A DNA stretch of 8,551 bases from Acidobacteriota bacterium (GTDB lineage: Bacteria; Acidobacteriota; Terriglobia; Terriglobales; Acidobacteriaceae): contig JAJYBW010000137.1 of NCBI GenBank assembly GCA_021778815.1, positions 1 to 8,551 on the forward strand. The letters run 5' to 3'. The stretch's first letter is position 1. Each line of letters begins with the position of its first letter. Made by a program: the position numbers and the translations under genes. Under the pieces are notes generated by a model that was given only the letters and a program-made list of their open reading frames with translations, was not told the DNA's origin and did not search any database. Of this stretch, positions 1-5,532 are shown one piece after another.

Positions 1-161
1 ATCCCCGCATGGAAGGCACAACCCTGCACGCCATCCTCGCCCCCGGCAAAAAGGTCGAGTCTGCGAAGAAGCCCGAAGCGCCCAAGCCTGACCCGCGAAA
101 GACGGCATCCAGGCCGGTGGAAACCGCTGAATCAGTGCCGACTCCAGCCACCCAGGCCTGA
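1..161 (+). CDS. 3' end of an unidentified gene (partial, start outside window)
   Basis: The frame beginning at base 3 is open from the window edge to a TGA at 159-161, giving about 52 residues. The visible tail starts with a short hydrophobic stretch (TLHAILAPGKKV) and then becomes low-complexity, rich in Pro, Ala, Lys and Glu (KKPEAPKPDPRK and similar), ending in TPATQA. Such a tail looks like a disordered C-terminal extension and gives no family signature, so no function is assigned. A good intrinsic terminator follows about 30 bases after the stop, which supports this being the real end of a + strand transcription unit. The codons are GC-rich like those of the neighbours. Confidence 0.6.
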   Translation, partial: PRMEGTTLHAILAPGKKVESAKKPEAPKPDPRKTASRPVETAESVPTPATQA

Positions 162-193
162 GTCCAGCTTTACCGCAACAGCAAGTATTTCTG

Positions 194-233
194 GCCGGAG
201 AGAACGTGCCTTCAGTAGGCTCTCTCCGGCTTT
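194..233 (+). terminator. Intrinsic terminator after the partial left-edge gene
   Basis: A perfect 10-bp inverted repeat, GCCGGAGAGA (194-203) and TCTCTCCGGC (221-230), encloses a 17-nt loop. Three further pairs inside the loop are possible (GCC 208-210 with GGC 218-220). TTT follows directly, then GATCGTTT. The T-tract is short, but the stem is strong and sits just after the stop at 161 and before the next gene at 296. Confidence 0.7.
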
Positions 234-295
234 GATCGTTTCTCCGCACTCGCTCTTAGCGGCAATCAACGATAATTCTTGCTAGGGGAAAATTC

Positions 296-1363
296 ATGCA
301 TCGCGTCATTCGCGCCGGCCTGGTTGGATTCGGACATGGCGGCACCATCTTTCATGCACCGTTCCTGCAGGCCGTCGATGGGCTGGAACTGGCCGCCATC
401 CTCCAGCGACATGGCGACACCGCCGCGCAGGCCTATCCCAACGCCGCCATCGCGCGCAGCATGGAAGACTTGCTGGCGCTGCCGGAACTTGACCTGATCG
501 TCATCAGCACGCCCCCTTCGACCCATTTTGAGCTGGCCGCTCAGGCCCTCGAAGCTGGCAAGCATGTGGTTCTGGATAAGCCCTTCGTTGCGACCAGCGA
601 AGAAGCTCGTCGGCTGATTGAATTGGCCCGCGGCCGCGATCGCATTCTCTCCGTCTATCAGAATTGTCGATGGGATGGAGACTTCAACACGGTTCAACAA
701 ATCCTCGGCTCCGGAGAACTCGGGCGGCTGGTCACATTCGAATCGCGCTATGACCGTTATCGACCAGGTGCACGCACCAAGCCGTGGCAGGAGAAGACCT
801 CGCCCGGCAATGGCGTGCTGCATGACCTGGCAGCGCATCTGGTCGATCAGGCGCTGGTGCTGTTTGGCACGCCGGAGGCGATCTTCGCCGATGTTCGACT
901 GGAGCGCGACACGGCGGTCGTCAATGATGCGTTTACGGTCTACCTCTACTATTCGCGACTCCGCGTTTTGCTCAGCTCCACCATGCTGGCTCGCACCGCC
1001 GGGCCGCGCTTCGTTGCAAACGGCACGCTGGGTTCGTATGTCAAGTATGGCCTGGATCCGCAGGAGCGCGCCTTGCAGGGCGGCGCCAAATTAGGCGGCC
1101 CACACTGGGGAGAAGACCCTGAAGCGAATTGGGGAACGCTGGCAACCATGCGCGACGGCCAGCCGGTCGAGCGACGCGTCCCCACATTGCCGGGTGACTA
1201 TCGCAAGTATTACGAGAATGTTCGCGACGCGATCTGGGGAGTGGCGCCTCTCGCTGTCACCGCGGAGCAAGGCTGGCGCACCATCCGCCTGCTGGAACTG
1301 GCGCTGGAAAGCAGTGCAGCACGCTGCGCCATCTCCTGTGCCGCACTCGACCAGACACCATAA
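296..1363 (+). CDS. Gfo/Idh/MocA-family NAD(P)-dependent oxidoreductase
   Basis: A 355-residue protein, the usual length for this family of cytoplasmic sugar or cyclitol dehydrogenases. The N-terminal Rossmann fold begins with the dinucleotide-binding loop GLVGFGHGG (residues 8-16), followed by TIFHAPFL, a pattern typical of the E. coli YdgJ-like branch (GFG..GKTFHAP). The family EKP-like motif is present as LDKP (93-96), where Lys95 is the expected catalytic or cofactor-contacting lysine. The second domain carries RWDGDF (125-130) and GNGVLHDLAAHLVDQ (171-185), where His181 and Asp184 fit the conserved catalytic region. The ATG at 296 is preceded by AGGGGA (284-289) at good spacing, and a weak -10-like GATAAT lies at 271-276 without a clear -35. 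The substrate cannot be read from the sequence. The gene converges on the ADOP remnant, with 20 bases between their stops. Confidence 0.93.
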   Translation: MHRVIRAGLVGFGHGGTIFHAPFLQAVDGLELAAILQRHGDTAAQAYPNAAIARSMEDLLALPELDLIVISTPPSTHFELAAQALEAGKHVVLDKPFVATSEEARRLIELARGRDRILSVYQNCRWDGDFNTVQQILGSGELGRLVTFESRYDRYRPGARTKPWQEKTSPGNGVLHDLAAHLVDQALVLFGTPEAIFADVRLERDTAVVNDAFTVYLYYSRLRVLLSSTMLARTAGPRFVANGTLGSYVKYGLDPQERALQGGAKLGGPHWGEDPEANWGTLATMRDGQPVERRVPTLPGDYRKYYENVRDAIWGVAPLAVTAEQGWRTIRLLELALESSAARCAISCAALDQTP

Positions 1364-1383
1364 CCTTTGCTCGACCCAGAAAG

Positions 1384-1861
1384 CTATTCTTCTTGTAACA
1401 GCTGGTTGGGATCGATGCGGAGCGCACGCCGCGCTGGAATCCATGTCGCCAGCAATCCCAATAACGCCATGGTCACCATCACACCACCCAAAACCAAGGG
1501 ATCTCGAGGCGTCGCCTCATAAACGATCTGCGCCAGCAGTCGGCTGGCGAGTGCGCCGAGCAGCAATCCCGCAATCAACCCGACGATAAGCAGTCCGAGA
1601 GGCCTGGCCAACGCGGTCGCGGTAATCCCGATAATCAGGATAGGATTACGTGTCCAAGCCCACCTGTTTACGTGCAACGTTGTATAGATTTCCAGGCTGC
1701 GGCACGTTCAGCGGCTTCAGGATCAGTGCATTCAACACACTGAAGGCGACTACGTTCGCACCCACGCCAAGAGCCAGCGTCAGGATCGCTGTAATGGCAA
1801 AGTCCGGCGAATTGCGGAGTTGTCGGACCGCATAGCGCAAATCCTGCAGCAAACTTGGCAT
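1384..1861 (-). pseudogene. Remnant of an ADOP-type MacB/FtsX-like ABC transporter permease
   Basis: The 5' part starts at ATG 1861 after a strong Shine-Dalgarno (AGGGGGA, 1869-1875, 7 nt away). It encodes the classic ADOP opening: DLRYAVRQLRNSPDFAITAI, the transmembrane stretch LTLALGVGANVVAFSVLNAL, then KPLNVPQPGNLY. A TAA at 1646-1648 interrupts it after GLDT. The same frame then continues SYPDYRDYRDR (to about 1613), which is ADOP-like, so this is a nonsense change, plausibly CAA to TAA. From about 1618 the homology moves to another frame and jumps to the end of the protein: the last transmembrane segments (ARPLGLLIVGLIAGLLLG; a stretch ending near MALLGLLATW) and the closing IPARRALRIDPNQLLQEE. 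ADOP proteins are normally around 800 residues, so roughly 80 N-terminal and 75 C-terminal residues remain and the periplasmic middle is gone. It cannot make a working permease. Confidence 0.88.
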
Positions 1862-1900
1862 GGATACTTCCCCCTGAGGAGTATGTACGCAGCGAGAGGC

Positions 1901-1917
1901 TGCATGTTCCTTGCCAA
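1901..1917 (-). promoter_or_regulatory. Candidate sigma-54 (-24/-12) promoter for the ADOP remnant
   Basis: The minus strand reads TTGGCAAGGAACATGCA. Against the sigma-54 consensus YTGGCACGRNNNTTGCW it matches at all defined positions but two. The invariant GG (-24) and GC (-12) are present with the required 10 bases between them. The -12 GC lies at 1902-1903, which predicts a transcript start near 1890 and a leader of about 30 nt that includes the strong ribosome-binding site before ATG 1861. Tandem palindromes about 100 bp upstream are placed as an activator site would be. Inferred from pattern only. Confidence 0.6.
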
Positions 1918-1989
1918 ATGGAATCAGAAACGTTGCTGAGTGGAATCAGTAAGATTCGGCGACCTGGTCGCGGTGAAAACACCAAAACG

Positions 1990-2025
1990 TGTCCGCTTCC
2001 GGACATGAAAGTCCGGAAGTGGACA
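1990..2025 (-). promoter_or_regulatory. Tandem palindromes TGTCCG-N4-CGGACA, probable enhancer-binding-protein site
   Basis: TGTCCGCTTCCGGACA (1990-2005) is a perfect palindrome of 6+4+6. A second copy at 2010-2025 (AGTCCGGAAGTGGACA) departs from the same pattern at two positions. The centres are 20 bp apart, close to two helical turns, so two dimers would sit on the same face. Together the copies also form a 14-bp inverted repeat (1991-2004 with 2011-2024, one G-T pair) around ATGAAA. The distance to the -24/-12 element is about 100 bp, typical for a sigma-54 activator site. An alternative reading is a terminator for the peroxiredoxin gene, whose stop is 17 bases away, because the minus strand continues ACGTTTTGGTGTTTT. 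Confidence 0.6.
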
Positions 2026-2041
2026 GCGGAAGCGTCAACAA

Positions 2042-2623
2042 TTATGGGCGGGTATCGTCGCGCAGCTCGGCTTGGGTATTCGACTTCTGCAATTCCTTGA
2101 TCGCCGCAAGCACTTCTTCGCTGTGATGGCTGGGATCGACGCCAATCCATTCCTTCACAATCTTGCCTTCAGGATTGATGAGGAACGTATTGCGCTTGGC
2201 GATTTTGAAGCCCATGTAATCGCCAAGCGAACCGTACTGTGCGACAACTTTTTTGTCCGGATCGGCCAGCAGTTTAAAGTGCAGCCCGTCCTTGGTGCAG
2301 AATTCCTGATGGCTCTTCACCGTGTCGACGCTCACGCCCAGCACCACCGCGTTCACCGCGTCGAACTTGGCCATGTCGCGCTGAAAATTCTTGGCTTCAA
2401 TAGTGCAGCCGGAGGTCATGTCCTTGGGATAGAAATACAGCACCACCCACTTGCCGCGATACTGGTTCAGGCTGATGTTTGCGCCTTCCTGAGAAGGCAG
2501 CGTGAAGGTCGGCGCCGTCTGGCCGACTTGCGGAATCGGCTGGGAAGCGGCGAACACGCGCACCCCCATATACAGAACCACAACGGTAAGCAACGCTACG
2601 AGCGAAATACGGGTCAGGTTCAT
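2042..2623 (-). CDS. Bcp/PrxQ-type peroxiredoxin with N-terminal membrane anchor or signal
   Basis: A 193-residue thiol peroxidase of the AhpC/TSA superfamily, expected to reduce hydroperoxides at a reactive cysteine. Residues 6-26 (ISLVALLTVVVLYMGVRVFAA) are a hydrophobic segment acting as a signal peptide or an anchor, so the enzyme probably works outside the cytoplasm. The thioredoxin-like domain runs from about 32 to 180. It holds YFYPKDMTSGCT with peroxidatic Cys73 in a T-x-x-C setting, and KRNTFLI with the conserved Arg144. In many Bcp proteins a resolving cysteine sits five residues after the first; here that residue is Lys78. The only other cysteine is Cys109 (HQEFC), so resolution must use Cys109 or an external thiol. 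ATG 2623 has GGAGA upstream. The gene lies 69 bases after lpxI and appears to have its own -10 element. Confidence 0.92.
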   Translation of the reverse strand: MNLTRISLVALLTVVVLYMGVRVFAASQPIPQVGQTAPTFTLPSQEGANISLNQYRGKWVVLYFYPKDMTSGCTIEAKNFQRDMAKFDAVNAVVLGVSVDTVKSHQEFCTKDGLHFKLLADPDKKVVAQYGSLGDYMGFKIAKRNTFLINPEGKIVKEWIGVDPSHHSEEVLAAIKELQKSNTQAELRDDTRP

Positions 2624-2641
2624 AAGAAATCTCCGGCCTCG

Positions 2642-2647
2642 ATTATA
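2642..2647 (-). promoter_or_regulatory. Candidate -10 box for the peroxiredoxin gene
   Basis: The minus strand has a perfect TATAAT, 19 bases upstream of the ATG at 2623, which would start transcription near 2635. No recognisable TTGACA-like -35 lies 16-18 bases further upstream, so this rests on the hexamer and its position in the short lpxI-peroxiredoxin gap. Confidence 0.35.
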
Positions 2648-2692
2648 CGGATGTGCAGATTACGCTGGCGACCGGAGGATCGACCCGCGTCG

Positions 2693-3601
2693 CTACTTTT
2701 TTTCGCCCGTGTGCCGGTTCACGTCCGCGACAATGGTAATCCGGGCGTGATCGGCGGCGGCGACCACCGCCTCCAGATCGAAAATCAACGTCCGCTCGGC
2801 CTCAATTGCCAGACAGGTTGCGCCTGCCTGCTGCATCGCATTGATGGTCCCAATCCCAATCACCGGAACGTCGAAACGCAGGTCCTGCTTGGGCTTCGCG
2901 ACCTTCACCACCGTCAGCGACCGCTCCAGAGTGGACGCGTCGCCGGTTTCTTCCAGCGATCGCAGAATCTCCCCAGCGCGCGCGATTACCGCGTCCGTGC
3001 CTTCCATCGCCTCGACTGCAACGCACGCCTGCGCTGCGATCACCGCGGTCTGGCCAATGTCGTAGGCAGCCAACGCGTTGGCGACGCCGCGGCCGTAGGC
3101 AATATCTCGCTGCTCGGTCGCATTGGGCCTGCGCTTTGTAAGGACCCCGGGTTGCGCCAGCAATGGCTCCAGAAATGTCGTAGAGGAAATCAGCTCGATG
3201 CCTTCATCCTGCAGTACCTTCGCGATTGCTCCCAGCAATCCATCGGTGTTCCGCGACGATAGTGAAAGCAGCAGCTTCGCCAACAACCAGTCCGGTCGAA
3301 TGCTGGAAAAAATCTGCTTGTGCTTCACCTGCCCGGCCATCACCGCTTGGGTGACACCTTCAGCATGGAACATGGCAATCAGCCGCCCCAGCTCGCCCAA
3401 TGAAAACCAGTGCACCCGCACGCCGGCATCGCGCGCTGCGCGCGTTTCCACTTCCGGCTCCGTCTCCTCGCGGATCGCGGCGACAATCACTTCCGTGCCA
3501 TGCGCCCGCGCCGCATCCAGCAGCAGAAACGGAAATCGCCCATTCCCCGCGATCAGCCCCAGCCTTGCGGGTCGAGTAGCGGCTTGGACAGGTGTGGGCA
3601 T
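2693..3601 (-). CDS. lpxI: UDP-2,3-diacylglucosamine pyrophosphatase LpxI
   Basis: A 302-residue protein of the LpxI (formerly DUF1009) family. This cytoplasmic enzyme splits UDP-2,3-diacylglucosamine into lipid X and UMP in lipid A synthesis, in place of the unrelated LpxH. The N-terminal domain opens with LGLIAGNGRFPFLLLDAAR (14-32). The C-terminal catalytic domain contains GQVKHKQIFSSIRPD (90-104), RNTDGLLGAIAK (117-128), VEAMEGTDAVIARAG (196-210) and VVKVAKPKQDLRFDVPVIG (231-249). The last motif holds Asp240 and Asp244, one of which is probably the catalytic aspartate known in the Caulobacter enzyme. The open frame extends upstream to 3922, but that part is a shadow of lpxA. The ATG at 3601, 14 bases after the lpxA stop, matches the family start (MPTPVQAA... 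then LGLIAGNG). No clear Shine-Dalgarno precedes it, so translation may be coupled to lpxA. Confidence 0.94.
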   Translation of the reverse strand: MPTPVQAATRPARLGLIAGNGRFPFLLLDAARAHGTEVIVAAIREETEPEVETRAARDAGVRVHWFSLGELGRLIAMFHAEGVTQAVMAGQVKHKQIFSSIRPDWLLAKLLLSLSSRNTDGLLGAIAKVLQDEGIELISSTTFLEPLLAQPGVLTKRRPNATEQRDIAYGRGVANALAAYDIGQTAVIAAQACVAVEAMEGTDAVIARAGEILRSLEETGDASTLERSLTVVKVAKPKQDLRFDVPVIGIGTINAMQQAGATCLAIEAERTLIFDLEAVVAAADHARITIVADVNRHTGEKK

Positions 3602-3615
3602 GTTTGGTTTTCGGA

Positions 3616-4410
3616 TTATTTCAGAACGCCGCGGGTCGAGCTTTCGATGAAATCGATGAGGTAGCGCACTTCGTCTGATGAAACTTCTTCGGCCTTCAAT
3701 TTCTCTACCGCCTGCGTCGTGTTCAGTTTTGCTCCGCGCAATGTTTTGTAGGCATGGTGAAGATCGCGCATCTGCTCGGGAGAGAACCCTCGGCGCTGCA
3801 GGCCCACACGATTCAATCCGAAGGCATGCGCGTCGCGTTTCGCAGAGGTCAGCGAAAACGGCAGCACATCCTGGATGATGATCGAGCCACCGCCGACAAA
3901 TGCGTAGCGCCCGATGCGGCAAAACTGGTGCGCGGCGGAAAGCGCTCCCAGCGTCGCATAATCCTCAATGGTGACGTGACCCGCCAGTGTGGCTCCGTTC
4001 GCCAGAATGCAATGGCTCCCCACCTGGCTGTCGTGTCCAATGTGCGCATAGGCCATCACCAGGCAGTCGCTGCCAAGCCGTGTGATACCACCGCCGCCCT
4101 TCGTTCCCCGCGAAATGGTGACGTATTCGCGGATCACGTTGCGGTCGCCGATTTCAACCTGGGTGGGTTCACCCTGGTACTTCAAATCCTGTGGCGGCAC
4201 GCCGACCGCCGTGAAAGGAAAAATCTTGTTCCCGCTGCCCAGCCGGGTATGGCCGTCGACAACCACGTGGGAAACCAGTTCGCAATCTTCCGCCATCTCA
4301 ACGTTCGCGCTGACCGTGCAAAACGGTCCGACAACGCAGCGCGCACCGATGATTGCACTATCCGCAATAACGCTGGAAGGGTGGATCCGCGCGGTGGAAT
4401 GAATACTCAC
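3616..4410 (-). CDS. lpxA: UDP-N-acetylglucosamine acyltransferase LpxA
   Basis: A 264-residue cytoplasmic enzyme (E. coli LpxA has 262) that performs the first step of lipid A synthesis, moving a 3-hydroxyacyl chain from ACP to UDP-GlcNAc. The start is GTG at 4408-4410, giving MSIHSTARIHPSSVI; the longer open frame upstream is a fabZ shadow. The GTG shares bases with the fabZ TGA (GTGA), a sign of translational coupling. Hexapeptide repeats forming the left-handed beta-helix run from about 7 to 190. The active-site stretch is AHIGHDSQVG, with His126 matching catalytic His125 of E. coli and His123 matching His122; AGH (143-145) and HQF (161-163) are also conserved. Gly174 aligns with E. coli Gly173, the acyl-length ruler, which suggests a long hydroxyacyl chain. 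The helical C-terminal domain includes GLQRRGFS and ends SSTRGVLK. Confidence 0.96.
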   Translation of the reverse strand: MSIHSTARIHPSSVIADSAIIGARCVVGPFCTVSANVEMAEDCELVSHVVVDGHTRLGSGNKIFPFTAVGVPPQDLKYQGEPTQVEIGDRNVIREYVTISRGTKGGGGITRLGSDCLVMAYAHIGHDSQVGSHCILANGATLAGHVTIEDYATLGALSAAHQFCRIGRYAFVGGGSIIIQDVLPFSLTSAKRDAHAFGLNRVGLQRRGFSPEQMRDLHHAYKTLRGAKLNTTQAVEKLKAEEVSSDEVRYLIDFIESSTRGVLK

Positions 4411-4955
4411 GCTTCGACAGCGGCCTCTTGTGGCGCGGTTGCCGCATCGCTTGCGGTCTCCGACTTGATGGGGCGATTGCGCGGCACCATCTGCGACGTC
4501 ACCGTTCCCTCGCAAATCAGCTTGCCGTCCACGTACGCTTTTCCCTGCATCCGCATCATGCGGGTGCGCCAGTTCAGCACATCAATTTCCAGTCGCACCT
4601 GATCGCCCGGCAGCGCGGGACGCCGAAAACGCGCGTGCTCCACCCCGGTAAAGACAATCAGCTTCTCGGTTGGATCCGGCATCTCCACCATCACCAGGAT
4701 GCAGCCGGCCTGCGCCAGCGCTTCCAGCAGCAACACTCCCGGCATAATGGGGAAGCCGGGAAAATGCCCTTGAAAAAATGGCTCGTTGATGGTGACGTTT
4801 TTGATGGCGACAATCCGCTTTTTGCGCTCCATCTCGACCACTCGGTCGACCAGCAGAAATGGATAGCGATGCGGCAGGAGTTTCATGATCTCGACAACGT
4901 CGAGCGGAGCTTTCAGCAAGCTGTCTTCGGGAGTTGCGTGCTCGTTATTTTCCAT
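4407..4955 (-). CDS. fabZ: (3R)-hydroxyacyl-ACP dehydratase FabZ
   Basis: A 182-residue hot-dog-fold dehydratase that converts 3-hydroxyacyl-ACP to trans-2-enoyl-ACP in fatty acid elongation. By drawing on the same hydroxyacyl-ACP pool as LpxA it links membrane phospholipid and lipid A synthesis. The family opening IMKLLPHRYPFLLVDRV is at 23-39. The active site is in GHFPGFPIMPGVLLLEALAQ (63-82), with catalytic His64 and Glu78. The protein is longer than typical FabZ (about 140-150 residues): there is a short N-terminal addition before residue 18 and an Ala/Glu/Ser-rich, probably disordered tail from about 160 to 182. The ATG at 4955 has only a weak GGGT ribosome-binding match. Its TGA overlaps the lpxA GTG. 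lpxD, often found just before fabZ, is absent; an AHSA1-like gene lies there instead, 48 bases away. Confidence 0.96.
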   Translation of the reverse strand: MENNEHATPEDSLLKAPLDVVEIMKLLPHRYPFLLVDRVVEMERKKRIVAIKNVTINEPFFQGHFPGFPIMPGVLLLEALAQAGCILVMVEMPDPTEKLIVFTGVEHARFRRPALPGDQVRLEIDVLNWRTRMMRMQGKAYVDGKLICEGTVTSQMVPRNRPIKSETASDAATAPQEAAVEA

Positions 4956-4968
4956 AGCTACCCAGCAG

Positions 4969-4974
4969 ATTATA
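4969..4974 (-). promoter_or_regulatory. Candidate -10 box for fabZ-lpxA-lpxI
   Basis: A perfect TATAAT on the minus strand, 13 bases before the fabZ ATG. The predicted start near 4962 would leave a leader of only about seven bases, too short for a full ribosome-binding site. No TTGACA-like -35 is seen at 16-18 bp spacing. It is supported by the hexamer and by the adjacent terminator-like hairpin, and remains tentative. Confidence 0.27.
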
Positions 4975-4998
4975 AAACGCCGCGACGATGGAGCGCGG
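4974..4998 (-). terminator. Weak terminator-like hairpin after the AHSA1-like gene
   Basis: Read on the minus strand, CCGCG (4994-4998) pairs with CGCGG (4980-4984) around a 9-nt loop, followed by CGTTTTATAAT. The stem is short (5 bp, all GC) and the T-tract is four bases after a 2-base gap. It begins 5 bases after the stop of the upstream gene. The T-tract shares its last base with the TATAAT proposed for fabZ. Confidence 0.35.
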
Positions 4999-5003
4999 AC
5001 CTT

Positions 5004-5507
5004 CTACACTTTGCCCGCATTTTCATAGCGCGCCTTCAGATCCTTGTAACGATCCGGCCGAGTGGTCCCCATCAAATGGTCTTCCAGTTGATCCAGAAAT
5101 CGGTGCCACCCCGCGCCCAGTCCGGCCATCAGTTCAGGACGCACTCCCACATGAGAAAAGTGCAGCTTTGTCTCCACCGCGTCGCCTTCCAGCTTCCAGT
5201 TCACCAGCGAATCTCCCCATGTATAGATCAACAGATGTGACGGTTCGAAGTTGCAGACAATCCCTTCCAGTGATCCCTCCGCAGAAAACTCAATGTGGAT
5301 TTTGCCGCCCACGCGCGGCTCCAACTGGGTCGGAAACTTCATCCATGCCGTAATCTCTTCCGCGCAGGAAATCGCGCTCCACACCCGCTCCAAACTCTGC
5401 GGATAAGAACGCTCCCAGTCCAGCCGATAGATCGCCTCCACCGATGCAATGGAGTCATTCGGCTCCTCTTTCGGAGGCTCGACGCTCTTCGCAAAAGGAT
5501 TTTTCAT
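5004..5507 (-). CDS. AHSA1-like SRPBCC (START-like) domain protein
   Basis: A protein of 167 residues (168 if the first of two adjacent ATGs, at 5510, is used). GGAGG lies only 1 base from the first ATG but 4 from the second, so 5507 is preferred. The first ~28 residues are polar and probably flexible. The rest fits the AHSA1/SRPBCC fold, a helix-grip barrel with a hydrophobic cavity: WERSYPQSLERVWSAISCAE opens the domain, then ITAWM, the family turn PRVGGKIHIEF, a central strand HLLIYTWGD, a threonine/valine strand ending LHFSHVG, and the long closing helix AGLGAGWHRFLDQLEDHL. Members bind small hydrophobic ligands or act in stress roles; no substrate is visible here. It follows the LolA-like gene by 25 bases and is probably co-transcribed with it. 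Confidence 0.88.
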   Translation of the reverse strand: MKNPFAKSVEPPKEEPNDSIASVEAIYRLDWERSYPQSLERVWSAISCAEEITAWMKFPTQLEPRVGGKIHIEFSAEGSLEGIVCNFEPSHLLIYTWGDSLVNWKLEGDAVETKLHFSHVGVRPELMAGLGAGWHRFLDQLEDHLMGTTRPDRYKDLKARYENAGKV

Positions 5508-5532
5508 CATTCCTCCATCGGCATTCCAGCAG

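Noticed and set aside
1384..1861. Two separate small membrane protein genes (71 and 97 codons)
   Set aside because: One is the start and the other the end of the same ADOP family, adjacent and in order; a decayed single gene explains both better.
2631..2677. Inverted repeat CTCCGG / CCGGAG between lpxI and the peroxiredoxin
   Set aside because: Six-base arms 35 bases apart with no T-tract; one arm is simply the complement of the peroxiredoxin ribosome-binding site.
2072..3262. A long + strand open frame of 396 codons
   Set aside because: It is antisense to the peroxiredoxin and lpxI genes. The protein is rich in His, Arg and Gln with no domain, as expected of a shadow frame in GC-rich DNA.
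3602..3922. A 107-residue N-terminal extension of LpxI
   Set aside because: It lies wholly within lpxA in another frame, is Arg/Cys/His-rich and resembles no LpxI sequence; the ATG at 3601 matches the family start.
4411..4515. A longer LpxA starting at 4515
   Set aside because: The extra residues are an out-of-frame reading of fabZ. The GTG at 4410 gives the family-typical start and a GTGA overlap.
3754..4602. A + strand open frame of 282 codons
   Set aside because: It is antisense to lpxA and fabZ, both strongly supported by catalytic motifs; the translation has no family pattern.
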